From Nocardioides sp. LHD-245 (lineage in GTDB: Bacteria > Actinomycetota > Actinomycetes > Propionibacteriales > Nocardioidaceae): a stretch of 64,000 bases of DNA. This document shows, one piece after another, positions 9,103-17,996 of the stretch. The position numbers and the translations under genes are program-made. Below the pieces are notes generated by a model, which was not told the DNA's origin, did no database searches, and saw only the letters and a list, made by a program, of their open reading frames with translations. The stretch's first letter is position 1. Every line of letters starts with the position of its first letter. The DNA lies in assembly GCF_030929495.1 (NCBI RefSeq), contig NZ_JAVFWN010000020.1, positions 1 through 64,000 of the forward strand, given 5' to 3'.

Positions 9103-9918
9103 TCAGGTCCCGGGATCCGCCGTGAACTGCGGGTCGCGCTTCTCGACGAACGCGCGGAGGCCCTCCTCGAAGAGGGGGCCGCGCATGCACTCCAGCTGCG
9201 TCGCCTCCTCAAGCGCGAGGACCTTCTCGAGATCGGTCATGCCGATGCTCTTGGCCAACGTCTCCTTCGTCTTGCGCAGCGCGAGCGGCGCGACCCGCAG
9301 CATCTCCGCAGCGAGGTCCCTGCCCGCCTGCTCCAGCTCCTCGTCGGGGACGACCGTCGAGACCAGGCCGAGCTCGTGAGCCCGGTCGGCGTGGATGAAG
9401 CGGCCCGTGTACATCAGCTCCGACGCGGCCGAGAGCCCGATGTAGCGGGGAAGGAAGTACGACACCCCCAGCTCGCATCCGGAGACGCCCAGGTTGACGA
9501 AGGCGTCGTTCATCCGCGCGCTCTCCCCGGCGATCCGCACATCGGCCGCCAGCGCGAACGCGAAGCCGCCACCACACGCGGCTCCGTGGACGAGCGCCAC
9601 GACCGGTTGGGGGCATCGGCGGATAGCCAGGATGATCCGGGCCAGCACCGACGGCTCGGAGTCGTCCTGGGCGTCGATGTCCCACTGACCCATCGATGCC
9701 AGGGTCTCCTTGATGTCCAGCCCGCCACAGAAGGCCCGACCGCTGCCCCGGAGGATGACCACCCTCGCCGCCTCGTCGTCGGCCAGAGCGGTAAAGACCG
9801 CCAGCAGGTCGTCGGCCATCGCCGGGGTGATGGCGTTCAGCCGGTCCGGCCGGTTCAAGGTGATCCAGACCGTCGCGTCCTCCCTCTCGACCAGAACGGC
9901 GCTGGCGTCGGTCACCAT
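9103..9918 (-). CDS. enoyl-CoA hydratase/isomerase family protein
   Basis: 271 aa crotonase-fold protein. The CoA/oxyanion loops are FCGGLDI (first) and GAACGGGFAFALAADVRI (second); a catalytic-type Glu is seen in GVSGCELGVSYFLP. These features fit hydration of 2-enoyl-CoA in beta-oxidation, although isomerase or hydrolase relatives share them. ATG 9918 lies seven bases inside the end of the preceding hydratase gene, so the two are coupled. It is one of four crotonase-family genes in the cluster and is more divergent from the upstream neighbour than that neighbour is from the hydratase at 22 kb. Confidence 0.9.
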   Translation of the reverse strand: MVTDASAVLVEREDATVWITLNRPDRLNAITPAMADDLLAVFTALADDEAARVVILRGSGRAFCGGLDIKETLASMGQWDIDAQDDSEPSVLARIILAIRRCPQPVVALVHGAACGGGFAFALAADVRIAGESARMNDAFVNLGVSGCELGVSYFLPRYIGLSAASELMYTGRFIHADRAHELGLVSTVVPDEELEQAGRDLAAEMLRVAPLALRKTKETLAKSIGMTDLEKVLALEEATQLECMRGPLFEEGLRAFVEKRDPQFTADPGT

Positions 9919-10778
9919 GCGGTTCCGGCCTGACGTGAGTTGGCCGGCAGGGCGAAGCCGGGGTCGATCGGCTGCCCGTGGACCTGCTGGTTGTGGCTGT
10001 GACACAGCTGATGCAGGGCGAATGACGTCTGCATGGCCGGCACCCGGCCCTGGGCGTCCTGGGCCGCATTGACGGCCTCCTTGGTCACCTTGAGCGCGAA
10101 CGCGGGCTTCTGCGCGATCCGCTCGGCGAGCTCCAGGGTCCGGGTCTCGAGCTCGTCGCCCGGAACGACCTGGTTGACCATTCCCAGCCGATAGGCGTCG
10201 GCTGCGGTCACGGCATCGGAGGTGAAGAGCATCTCCTTCGCCCTGCGCACGCCCAGCTCCCAGGGGTGGTGGAAGAACTCCGCGCCGCAGATGCCCATGG
10301 CGACCGTGTTGTCGATGAACTGGGCGTCGTCGGCCGCGACGATCAGGTCGCAGGGCCACACCAGCATCAGGCCGCCGGAGATCGCCTTGCCCTGCACGGC
10401 AGCGATGGTCGGCTTCGGTATGTTCCGCCAGCGTTCGGAGAATCCGAGATAGATCTCCTTCTCCCGAGCCATCTGCGCCTCGGCCCCGTCGCAGTCGAAG
10501 CCACACCAGGTCCCGACGGTACGGTGCTCCTGGATCGCGGCCAGAGGATCGAGCTCGAACAGGTCGTGCCCGGAGGAGAAGTGCGGTCCGTCCGCGGCCA
10601 GGACGATCACCGACACGTCGTTGTCACGCGCGGCCACGTCGAAAGCGTCGTTGAGCGCATAGAGCAGACGGGTGTCCTGGGCGTTGCGGACGTCCGGTCG
10701 CGCGAGCGTGATCCGGGCGACTCGTGGTCGCGGGATGTCATAGCGGACGAGCGCGTCCGCCGTTGAAGGGCCTGTCAC
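9912..10778 (-). CDS. enoyl-CoA hydratase family protein (EchA13-like)
   Basis: 288 aa from GTG 10778, chosen because AGGAG lies 5 nt upstream; ATG 10805 gives nine extra residues but has no ribosome site. The oxyanion loops FSSGHDL and GKAISGGLMLVWPCDL mark the crotonase fold. The long linker between them, and the His-rich C-terminus (HQLCHSHNQQ), are shared with the hydratase at 22053-22895, which is its closest paralogue here. The subgroup resembles mycobacterial EchA13 as I recall it, a gene reported to be under Mce3R control; that link is from memory, not a search. Confidence 0.9.
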   Translation of the reverse strand: MTGPSTADALVRYDIPRPRVARITLARPDVRNAQDTRLLYALNDAFDVAARDNDVSVIVLAADGPHFSSGHDLFELDPLAAIQEHRTVGTWCGFDCDGAEAQMAREKEIYLGFSERWRNIPKPTIAAVQGKAISGGLMLVWPCDLIVAADDAQFIDNTVAMGICGAEFFHHPWELGVRRAKEMLFTSDAVTAADAYRLGMVNQVVPGDELETRTLELAERIAQKPAFALKVTKEAVNAAQDAQGRVPAMQTSFALHQLCHSHNQQVHGQPIDPGFALPANSRQAGTAW

Positions 10779-10941
10779 TGGGGGCTCCTGTAGTCGTCTC
10801 GACATCGGCAGTCGAGGGCACGGAATGGGTCGGGTGGAACGATGTCGTCGGCTCGCGGGATGGGTCGATCGGCGGGCCTCGGTGCTGGGGTCTGGTTCGA
10901 GGACGTGCGGTTGATCCGCGAGCAGGGCTGGGGCGGCGCTG

Positions 10942-12114
10942 TTACAGCGTCCGGGCGATGAGCTCCTTCATCACCTCGTTGCTGCCACCCGCGATCCTCG
11001 ACACCCGAGCGTCCTCATACATTCGCGCGATCGGATACTCGCGCATGTAGCCGTAGCCACCGTGGAGCTGCAGGCACCTGTCGATCACCTGCCCCTGGAT
11101 GTCGGTGAGCCAGTACTTGGCCATGGCGGCTGTCGAGGTGTCGAGGTCCCCCTGCAGGTGGCGAGTGATGCAGGAGTCGACGAAGACTCGCCCGACATGC
11201 GCCAGCGTGGCGCACTCGGCGAGCTCGAACCGAGTGTTCTGCTTGTCGAAGAGCGGCTTGCCGAAGACCTGGCGTTGCCGGGTGTAGGCGATGGTCTGCT
11301 CCACCGCCATCTCGGCCATGGTGACGGCCGACAGCGCCACGACCAGCCGCTCCTGGGGAAGGTGCTCCATCAGCTGGACGAAACCCTGACCCTCCACGCC
11401 GCCGAGCAGGTTCGCCTCCGGCACCCAGGCGTCGTCGAAGAACAGCTCGGAGGTGTCCGCCGAGTGGGCACCGATCTTCTCCAGGATCCGGCCGCGGCGA
11501 AAGCCCGAGCACTTCTCCACCTCGACTCCGATCAGGGAGATGCCGCGGGCTCCTGCGGTCGGATCCGTCTTGACCACGACGATGACCAGATCGGCTTGTG
11601 CTCCGTTGGAGATGAAGGTCTTGGAGCCGGAGATCCGATAGCCCTCGGCGTCCTTCACGGCACGCGTCGCGATGCTCTGCAGGTCGGATCCCGCACCCGG
11701 CTCACTCATCGCGATGGCTGCGACGAGGTCACCGCTCGCCATGGCCGGGAGCCAGCGTTGCTTCTGCTCCTCGGTGCCGAAGGCCAGGATGTAGTGCGCC
11801 ACGATTCCGCTGTGCACGCTGTTGCCCCAGCCCGACTGACCGCTGCGGGCCTGCTCCTGGAAGACGACGAGATCGTGCGCGTAGGTGCCGCCACCACCTC
11901 CGTACGTCTCGGGGATCGAGCAGCAGAGCAGGCCCTGCTTGCCGGCCCGGTGCCACAGGTCCCGGTCGACGTGCTGCTGCGCCTCCCATTCCGCGAGGTG
12001 CGGCACCATCTCCTCGGCACAGAATCGCGCGGCGGTCTCCCCGAGCGCGCGCATCTCGTCGTCGATCCAGGGCGAGGTGTAGTCAGCGGCTGCGAAGCCT
12101 CGTTCGCTCGTCAT
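10942..12114 (-). CDS. acyl-CoA dehydrogenase (long-chain / isovaleryl-type active site)
   Basis: 390 aa, full length. The FAD/substrate motif EPGAGSDLQ is at 138-146. The C-terminus reads IAGGSNEVMKELIA, lacking the Glu of the medium-chain IYEGT motif. Instead Glu255 in LPQERL matches the position of the base in long-chain and isovaleryl-CoA dehydrogenases, so the enzyme should be active with that alternative arrangement. It introduces the alpha,beta double bond feeding the adjacent hydratases. It lies 49 nt after the ligase gene and 163 nt before the hydratase pair in the same operon. Confidence 0.93.
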   Translation of the reverse strand: MTSERGFAAADYTSPWIDDEMRALGETAARFCAEEMVPHLAEWEAQQHVDRDLWHRAGKQGLLCCSIPETYGGGGGTYAHDLVVFQEQARSGQSGWGNSVHSGIVAHYILAFGTEEQKQRWLPAMASGDLVAAIAMSEPGAGSDLQSIATRAVKDAEGYRISGSKTFISNGAQADLVIVVVKTDPTAGARGISLIGVEVEKCSGFRRGRILEKIGAHSADTSELFFDDAWVPEANLLGGVEGQGFVQLMEHLPQERLVVALSAVTMAEMAVEQTIAYTRQRQVFGKPLFDKQNTRFELAECATLAHVGRVFVDSCITRHLQGDLDTSTAAMAKYWLTDIQGQVIDRCLQLHGGYGYMREYPIARMYEDARVSRIAGGSNEVMKELIARTL

Positions 12115-12162
12115 GGCCGCTCCTTTCGGTAGAGCTCGGACGCCGGCAGTGAGCCGGCTCGT

Positions 12163-13683
12163 TCAGACAGACTCGTCGGTCGTGATCGCGAGGCGGCGGA
12201 GGAGTTCCTGGCGCACCTGCGAGCGCCGGGCCTTGCCTGCCTCGTCGCGTAGTGCCGCTGTGGTGAACTCGATGTGTCGCGGCACCTTGTACCCCTCGAC
12301 GCGCTCCTTGAGGTGGGCACGCACCGCGTCCGCATCCATCGTGGAGCCGTCCACCCTCTCGACGATCGCGCCGGGGACCTGACCAAGGTCGTGGTCGGGG
12401 ATGCCGACCACGAGGCACGACAGCACCTCCGGGTGCTCGATCAGGGCGACCTCGACCTCGGCCGGATAGACCTTGCGTCCGCCCACGTTGAACATGTCGA
12501 CCCGCCGGTCGCTCAAGTAGAGGAATCCGTCCTCGTCGAACCATCCGAGGTCGCCCAGGGTCTCCCAGCCGTCACGGACCGTGGCGTCGCTGCCGATATA
12601 GCGGTAGGTGGGGTCGGCCTGCGGTCCCGAGCGCATGAAGATCTCGCCGACGGTCCCGGGCGGACACTCCCGACCCTGCTCGTCCAGCACCTTGATCTCA
12701 CCCATGATCACGGTGCCGACGGAGCCACGGTGGTCGAGCCAGTCCGAGCCGCTGATGGCGGTGATGGCCTGCAGCTCCGTGCCGCTGTAGAGCTCATGGA
12801 CCGCGTCTGGCCCGAGGATCTCGATCCATGCCTGCTTGACGGCCGGAGGACAGGGCTCAGCTGTGTGCCACAGATACTCCAGCGACGACAGGTCGTAGGC
12901 ACCGGGGTCGGCCTGGTAGACGGGCAGCAGCCGACGCATCACCGTCGGCACGGTGGCCGTGAACTCCACGCGATGATCACCGATCAGCCGCAGGCACTGC
13001 TCGGGATCGAACCTGGACATCAAGACGATGTGCTGTCCGAGCAGGAGGCCCACGACCGTCATCGACAGACCGGTGTTGTGGCTGAGCGGCCCGGTGACCA
13101 GCTGGGTTCCGTTCTCGCGCAGGGTGAACAACGCGGACGCACCGGCCGGATCGATCCGACTGTCCTGGTTGACCTCGATCAGCTTGGATCGCCCCGTGCT
13201 CCCGCCTGAGGGCATCGCCTTCCACGAAGGGGACACGGCCTCCGGCACCGGCGCATCCGAGATCGTCTCCGGCGGCGAGAATCCCGCGGGCACGCTGGGC
13301 ACGACGCCACGGGGATCAGCCCGACCGACGAGCAAAGCGCGAGGGGCCAGCTCCAAGAGGGACGAGAACTCGACCTCGGGAAGCCGCGCCGAGAGCGGCT
13401 GGACGATCCCGCCCAGCTTCCACACGGCCGCGGCCGCCTGCAGCCACTCGACGGAGTTCGGCAGTGCGATCGTCACATAGTCGCCCGCGCCGACTCCGCG
13501 CTCCTGATAGGCACGAGCCAGCCGGTTGGAGGAGGCGTCCAACTCGCCACGGGTGAGCGTGACGCCATCGCACGTGATGGCCGGCAGGCCGGGAGCCCGC
13601 TGTGCCAGTTCGGACAGCCGTGTCCCGATCGGCGGGATGTCCTTCACTCCGGTGTCGCTCATACGCCCGACAGCCTCGCTCAC
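12163..13683 (-). CDS. AMP-dependent acyl-CoA ligase, copy 1
   Basis: 506 aa member of the acyl/aryl-CoA synthetase superfamily, first gene of the long operon. The phosphate loop PSGGSTGRSKLIE is a variant of the usual SGTTGxPKG. Later come YSGTELQA, the DLGWFDEDGFLYLSDR hinge motif and a C-terminal Lys in DEAGKARRS that should form the acyl-adenylate. GTG 13683 is preferred because AAAGGAAG lies just upstream. It is a close paralogue of the ligase at 26490-27971. It probably activates the carboxylic acid released from the imported compound; the acyl group is unknown. Confidence 0.92.
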   Translation of the reverse strand: MSEAVGRMSDTGVKDIPPIGTRLSELAQRAPGLPAITCDGVTLTRGELDASSNRLARAYQERGVGAGDYVTIALPNSVEWLQAAAAVWKLGGIVQPLSARLPEVEFSSLLELAPRALLVGRADPRGVVPSVPAGFSPPETISDAPVPEAVSPSWKAMPSGGSTGRSKLIEVNQDSRIDPAGASALFTLRENGTQLVTGPLSHNTGLSMTVVGLLLGQHIVLMSRFDPEQCLRLIGDHRVEFTATVPTVMRRLLPVYQADPGAYDLSSLEYLWHTAEPCPPAVKQAWIEILGPDAVHELYSGTELQAITAISGSDWLDHRGSVGTVIMGEIKVLDEQGRECPPGTVGEIFMRSGPQADPTYRYIGSDATVRDGWETLGDLGWFDEDGFLYLSDRRVDMFNVGGRKVYPAEVEVALIEHPEVLSCLVVGIPDHDLGQVPGAIVERVDGSTMDADAVRAHLKERVEGYKVPRHIEFTTAALRDEAGKARRSQVRQELLRRLAITTDESV

Positions 13684-13865
13684 ACCGCTTCCTTTCCACA
13701 TCCGCGTCCATGCGCGGAAACGAGGGTCCTGGCCAGGTCCCCTGGGCCGGAGTCACGCCCGCGGAGGGCGGCTCCCGAGTTCGAGTCAAGCGAAACCAGA
13801 ACTTACTTCATCTTCACCACACAGGGACCATCACGCCATAGGTTCGCCATCCACTGGACATGACA

Positions 13866-13893
13866 ACTATAGTCGCCATTCACGCCATGTCAA
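13866..13893 (-). promoter_or_regulatory. promoter of the ligase-led catabolic operon
   Basis: On the minus strand a perfect -35 (TTGACA, 13888-13893) is separated by 16 nt from a -10 of TATAGT (13866-13871). An 8-bp palindrome ACTATAGT covers the -10. The start codon lies about 180 nt downstream at 13683. The promoter overlaps the shared motif listed at 13870-13883. Confidence 0.65.
13870..13883 (-). promoter_or_regulatory. shared asymmetric motif, site 1 (GTGAATNNNGACTA)
   Basis: Minus strand reads GTGAATGGCGACTA, lying in the spacer and over the edge of the -10 of the ligase operon promoter, in the orientation of that operon. The other sites are at 19841-19854, 35687-35700 and, looser, 15254-15270. 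The position is that of a repressor operator. Confidence 0.55.
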
Positions 13894-13956
13894 CGTTCCC
13901 GGTCTCGGATCCGCTTGGTCGCCGGCAGCGATCGGGGTCGGGCCCGTGACCGACGC

Positions 13957-15159
13957 TCACAGACGTTCGATCAGGGTCGCGTTGGCCATGCCGCCGCCCT
14001 CACACATCGTCTGCAGACCGAAGCGGCCCCCGGTCCGCTCGAGAACTCCCAGCAGCGTGGTGGTCAGCTTGGCACCGGAAGCGCCGAGCGGATGTCCGTT
14101 GGCGATGGCACCGCCGTGCACGTTCACCTTCGCGAGATCCGCTTGGGTCTCGTGCTGCCAGGCAAGGACCACGGGCGCGAAGGCCTCGTTCACCTCGAAG
14201 GCATCGATGTCCGCGATCGTCATCCCGGCACGCTCGAGGAGCCGCTGGGTGGCGGGGATGATCGCGCTCAGCATCAAGACAGGGTCAGCAGCCGCCACCG
14301 AGAAGCTGCGAACCGCCGCCCGAGGCGTCAGCCCGAGGCGCTTCGCGGTCTGCGCCTCCATCAACAGGACACCGGCAGCGCCGTCCGAGATCTGCGACGC
14401 ACCACCCGCGGTGACGACCCAGCTCAGGTCCGGGTGCTCCTCGGCGGTCTCCGGGGTGTGGAATGCAGGCCTCAGGCCCGCCAGGACCTCGACCGTGGTC
14501 CCCGGTCGCACCCCTTCGTCGGCGCGCAGCATCTCCCCGGTCGCCCCCTCCCCGCGGTCGACGGCGAGTGGCAGCAGCTCCCGCTCGAGCCATCCGGCGG
14601 CGGCCGCGGTGGATGCGCGTCGATGCGACTCCGTGGCGAACTCGTCGAGAGTGCGCCGAGAGAACCCCCACCGCGCGGCCATCATCTCCGCCGAGATCCC
14701 CTGGCCGACCAGGCCGCCTCGCGACCGGTACCGCTCACCGACGCGCGGCCCCGCGGGGTCCTGTCCCAGTGTCGAGGAGAGCATCGGCACGCGCGACATG
14801 GACTCGACGCCCGCGGCGATCGCCACGTCGTACGCGCCGGCGATGATGCCCTGGGCGGCGAAGTGCAACGCCTGTTGGGACGAACCGCACTGGCGGTCGA
14901 CCGTGGTCGCCGGAACCGACTCCGGGAAGCCGGCCGCCAACACGCCGTACCGGGCGATGTTGGCGCTCTGCTCGGCCGACTGGGTGACGCATCCGGCGAT
15001 GACGTCGTCCACCAGGCTCGGGTCGACGCGTGACCGACCGACCAACGATGCAAGCACCTCGCCGAGGAGGTCCGCCGGGTGCCATCCCGACAGTGCCCCG
15101 CCCTGCTTGCCCTTGCCGGTCGGCGTCCGGATCGCATCAACGATGACGGCTTCGCGCAC
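13957..15159 (-). CDS. thiolase family protein (acetyl-CoA acetyltransferase)
   Basis: 400 aa. The complete thiolase active site is visible: Cys91 in DRQCGSSQQ forms the acyl-enzyme, His356 lies in NGHPLGASGA and Cys386 in MCEGGGMANATL is the second base. It should perform the final thiolytic cleavage of 3-ketoacyl-CoA to acetyl-CoA and a shortened acyl-CoA. Transcribed divergently from the enoyl-CoA hydratase at 15435, from a recognisable promoter at 15271-15300. Its stop lies about 270 nt upstream of the next operon's start. Confidence 0.94.
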   Translation of the reverse strand: MREAVIVDAIRTPTGKGKQGGALSGWHPADLLGEVLASLVGRSRVDPSLVDDVIAGCVTQSAEQSANIARYGVLAAGFPESVPATTVDRQCGSSQQALHFAAQGIIAGAYDVAIAAGVESMSRVPMLSSTLGQDPAGPRVGERYRSRGGLVGQGISAEMMAARWGFSRRTLDEFATESHRRASTAAAAGWLERELLPLAVDRGEGATGEMLRADEGVRPGTTVEVLAGLRPAFHTPETAEEHPDLSWVVTAGGASQISDGAAGVLLMEAQTAKRLGLTPRAAVRSFSVAAADPVLMLSAIIPATQRLLERAGMTIADIDAFEVNEAFAPVVLAWQHETQADLAKVNVHGGAIANGHPLGASGAKLTTTLLGVLERTGGRFGLQTMCEGGGMANATLIERL

Positions 15160-15253
15160 TGGTCTGTCTCCTCGCTGTTGGGAGGCGCCCGGGTGGACGC
15201 CGTGGTCGATCCCGGCCGCCGAACGGCTCTCATCGAATCGATGCCTTCACGTT

Positions 15254-15270
15254 CTTTATGCTAGATTCAC
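15254..15270 (-). promoter_or_regulatory. shared asymmetric motif, loose site 4
   Basis: Minus strand reads GTGAATCTAGCATAAAG. It matches GTGAATNNNG and the trailing TAAAG of the other sites but has CA where they have AC. It sits just downstream of the thiolase -10, in the orientation of the gene. The same spot contains the inverted repeat TAGAT-tcac-ATCTA (15262-15275). Confidence 0.35.
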
Positions 15271-15300
15271 ATCTAAGGATCAAGGGTTACATTTTGTCAA
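15271..15300 (-). promoter_or_regulatory. promoter of the thiolase gene
   Basis: Minus strand: TTGACA (15295-15300), 18-nt spacer, TTAGAT (15271-15276). Transcription would begin near 15264, leaving a leader of about 105 nt before the ATG at 15159. An AT-rich island in otherwise GC-rich sequence. Confidence 0.55.
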
Positions 15301-15434
15301 TCGAAGACGCCCATATCGTCCGACGGTGGCGTCCTCGCATGTCGATCTCGCCTTTAGTCAGAACTCACCCAGGACGTCCGCGAATGCCGTCCCCGGCCGA
15401 TCGGGGACTCGACCTCGCCATCAGGAGGATCGTC

Positions 15435-16229
15435 ATGACACAGCAGTGGGTCACTGTCGAGCGCGACACCCGCGACACATCGATCGCGATCGTCACCTTG
15501 AACCGGCCCGGGGCCGCCAACTCGATCGACCTCGAGGTGGCCCACCAGCTTCTCGATGCCACCTTGGCGATCGCCACCGATGGCTCGGTGCGTGCCGTTC
15601 TGCTGCGGGGACGTGGCCGACTCTTCTGCGCCGGAGGTGACGTCAGATCCTTCGACGGCGAGCCGGAGCTGGCCCGTCGCCTGCGAGCGATCACGGCACC
15701 TCTCCACGCCGCGGTGAGCGCACTACGACGCATGGATCCGCCCGTTGTAGCCGCCGTCCACGGTCCGGCCGCGGGAGCCGGCCTCGGCCTCGTCTGCGCA
15801 GCGGACCTGGTCGTGGCAGCTCGGTCAGCCTCGTTCGTCGCGGCGTACGCGGACATCGGATTGAGCCCGGACGCAGGGGTCTCCTGGTTCCTCCCCCGGC
15901 TCGTCGGGCCCCGGCGAGCCGCTCTCCTCACGCTCACCGGCTACCGGCTCGATGCTCAGGAGGCGGCACACTGGGGACTCGTCACCCAGGTCGTACCCGA
16001 CGAGGAGGCGGAGTCGGCAGCCCTCGACCTTGCCCGCCGCCTCGCCGGCGGCCCGACCAGAGCTCTCGGACGCACGAGACGACTGCTCGGCGACAGCTTC
16101 GACAGCTCTTTGGACGAGCAGCTCGAGCACGAGGCGCGAGCACTCGCGGACAGTGGAGGCAGTGTCGACGCCGTCGAGGGAATCCGAGCGTTCGTGGACA
16201 AGCGTCGCCCCGTCTTCCATGGACGTTGA
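15435..16229 (+). CDS. enoyl-CoA hydratase/isomerase (PaaG-like)
   Basis: 264 aa from ATG 15435, preceded by AGGAGG; the open frame upstream to 15258 is not coding. Oxyanion loops FCAGGDV and GPAAGAGLGLVCAADL. The segment IGLSPDAGVSWFLPRL places an Asp at the position used by PaaG-type enoyl-CoA isomerases (usual form PDSGGTWFLPR), so isomerisation of a 3-enoyl to a 2-enoyl-CoA is as likely as hydration. Divergent from the thiolase and followed after 83 nt by a double-TetR regulator on the same strand. Confidence 0.9.
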   Translation: MTQQWVTVERDTRDTSIAIVTLNRPGAANSIDLEVAHQLLDATLAIATDGSVRAVLLRGRGRLFCAGGDVRSFDGEPELARRLRAITAPLHAAVSALRRMDPPVVAAVHGPAAGAGLGLVCAADLVVAARSASFVAAYADIGLSPDAGVSWFLPRLVGPRRAALLTLTGYRLDAQEAAHWGLVTQVVPDEEAESAALDLARRLAGGPTRALGRTRRLLGDSFDSSLDEQLEHEARALADSGGSVDAVEGIRAFVDKRRPVFHGR

Positions 16230-16300
16230 CGGCCTCGACCACGGTCGCGCGGCGGCGGCCTCGTCCGACGGGGAGGCGACCGCCATCGCCCGCCGAAGGC

Positions 16301-16306
16301 TAGAAT
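16301..16306 (+). promoter_or_regulatory. -10 box for a leaderless regulator mRNA
   Basis: TAGAAT ends 6 nt before the GTG at 16313, the spacing expected when transcription starts at the first base of the start codon. No ribosome site lies in that gap. It gives the regulator its own promoter separate from the upstream hydratase. Confidence 0.5.
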
Positions 16307-16312
16307 CGCCTG

Positions 16313-17503
16313 GTGTCGACGTCCATGGTCAGTAGCTCCCCTGCTCGCGGACGTATCCTTCTCGGGGCGACTGAGGTGTTCCACGCCTCGGGCTTCCACG
16401 CGGCAAGCATGTCGGCCATCGGAGCCGCCGCCGGGGTGACCGGCCCGGCGCTGTACCGCCACTTCTCCGGCAAGCACGAGCTCCTCGCCGCCGTCGTCGA
16501 GGCAGGAGCCGACCTCGTCGAAGCCGCCTTCGACGAGCTCGAGGCCCGCAAGGGACCGGAGACATTGGAGGTGAAGGAGGCCGCGGCAGCCCTGTCCCAA
16601 CTAGCCGCCGATCACCGCTTCCACGGCGCGATCATCCAGCGTGACACGCGCTCGCTCAACGGGGACGAGCTCGCCCGGGTTCGAGCTCGATGGCACGCCC
16701 TGGTCCAGCGGCTCGCACGCTCCGTCGCCCGTCGCCATGAGGGATATCGTTCGCACGACGCCGAGATGGTGGCGCGAGCTGCATTCGCCGTGGCCGCGAG
16801 CCTGTCCTACTCCCGCACCACCCGGCGGGTCACTGCGCGGCAGCGCGAGCTGCTCCACGGGATCATCTCGACGGTTCTGACCACTGAATGGGTCATGCCG
16901 GCGGCCCCTGACCTGCCGCCGCCGGCCCGGCCGATCGAGTCACTCCGAGACCGCGCCTCGAGGCGGGAGGCGATCATGAGCGTGGCGACGCACCTGTTCG
17001 GGCGGCACGGCTTCAACAACGTGAGCATGGAGAAGGTCGCCGAGGTCGCGGGAGTCACCGTTCCCACCGTCTACAGCCATTTCACCGACAAGGCCACGTT
17101 GATGTCCACCGCCCAGGAGTACGCCAACGCCTGGCTCTGGCTGGCCGTGGCACGCGCAGTCCAGCTGCACAGTGAGCCGGGTGCGCGGCTCCGCGAGATC
17201 CTCGACTCCTACGCGCGATTCGGCGTGGATCACCCAGACCACATGAGCGTGCTGGTGCACGAGGTCCAGTACCTGCCGGATCAGTACCAACCGACCGCAC
17301 TGCAGACCCAGCAGGACTACGTAGCCGAGATCGTCCGCCCTCTCCAGTCGAACCGGCCGGAGCTCGACGATCCCACGCGCCGGCTCCTGGTGCACGCAGC
17401 CCTCGGCGTCGTGAACGAGCTCACCCGCACGACTCGATACTTCGGCCGGCCGCACCTCCAGGAGGAGCTGGCGCGGATCACCGTCGACATCTGTCACGTC
17501 TGA
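16313..17503 (+). CDS. single-chain double TetR/AcrR regulator (Mce3R-like), copy 1
   Basis: 396 aa, twice the length of an ordinary TetR protein, with two complete TetR DNA-binding domains in one chain. The first helix-turn-helix is at about 33-55 (SAIGAAAGVTGPALYRHF), the second at about 238-260 (EKVAEVAGVTVPTVYSHF), each followed by a helical ligand-type domain. This architecture is that of Mycobacterium tuberculosis Mce3R, which controls acyl-CoA dehydrogenase and hydratase genes. The GTG start follows TAGAAT at leaderless spacing. It is surrounded by beta-oxidation genes and is probably their repressor, induced by an acyl-CoA (inference). Confidence 0.9.
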   Translation: MSTSMVSSSPARGRILLGATEVFHASGFHAASMSAIGAAAGVTGPALYRHFSGKHELLAAVVEAGADLVEAAFDELEARKGPETLEVKEAAAALSQLAADHRFHGAIIQRDTRSLNGDELARVRARWHALVQRLARSVARRHEGYRSHDAEMVARAAFAVAASLSYSRTTRRVTARQRELLHGIISTVLTTEWVMPAAPDLPPPARPIESLRDRASRREAIMSVATHLFGRHGFNNVSMEKVAEVAGVTVPTVYSHFTDKATLMSTAQEYANAWLWLAVARAVQLHSEPGARLREILDSYARFGVDHPDHMSVLVHEVQYLPDQYQPTALQTQQDYVAEIVRPLQSNRPELDDPTRRLLVHAALGVVNELTRTTRYFGRPHLQEELARITVDICHV

Positions 17504-17561
17504 CCTCCGCCCTCAGATGAACGGGCCGGGTATCGCCAGCCCCCTCTTCTGCGGTCACGGC

Positions 17562-17996
17562 TCAGCGCTGACGACGGGGCTCGGGCGCCTCCACGGAGAT
17601 CACCGCCTCCCCGCTCACAGTCGGCGTCCCGTCGGCGAGCACCACGCCGAGGTCCAGCGCGATCGTGCTCTCGTCTCCGACCCTGTCGACCGCACGCACC
17701 ACGCCACGACAGGTCGGCTCGCCGTGGACAGGCGTGATCGCGGTGAAGCGCACGGAGAAGGAGCGGATCTGCTGGACGGGGAAGTTGTCCGTGAGCAGTC
17801 TTCCCAAGTAGGCCATCGAGAGCATCCCGTGGGCGAACACGTCGGACAGCCCGGCTGATCGGGCCACGTCGAGATCGATGTGGATCGGATTGTGATCGCC
17901 CGAGGCGCCCGCGAACAGCGCCAGGATGGTACGCGAGATCGGCGGGATCTCCAGGTCCGCGACGCGGCTGCCTGGCTCCAACGGCGGCGCGCTCAT
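17562..17996 (-). CDS. MaoC-like dehydratase (R-specific hydratase, C-terminal-type subunit)
   Basis: 144 aa single hot-dog domain. The hydratase-2 motif is clear: Asp and His in SGDHNPIHIDLDVARSAGL, residues 33-51, followed by FAHGML. In this family those residues add water to 2-enoyl-CoA to give the R-3-hydroxy product. It overlaps the next MaoC gene by one base (TGATG). Such adjacent small MaoC genes usually make an obligate heterodimer in actinobacteria, with this subunit supplying the catalytic residues. Confidence 0.9.
   Translation of the reverse strand: MSAPPLEPGSRVADLEIPPISRTILALFAGASGDHNPIHIDLDVARSAGLSDVFAHGMLSMAYLGRLLTDNFPVQQIRSFSVRFTAITPVHGEPTCRGVVRAVDRVGDESTIALDLGVVLADGTPTVSGEAVISVEAPEPRRQR

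Noticed and set aside
9103..10506. A 467-codon frame suggesting a double hydratase
   Set aside because: The first 195 codons are a shadow of the upstream hydratase; ATG 9918 starts a normal crotonase protein.
10788..10803. TAGTCGTC half-match to the shared motif upstream of a hydratase
   Set aside because: The second half (ATTCAC) is absent and no promoter is near.
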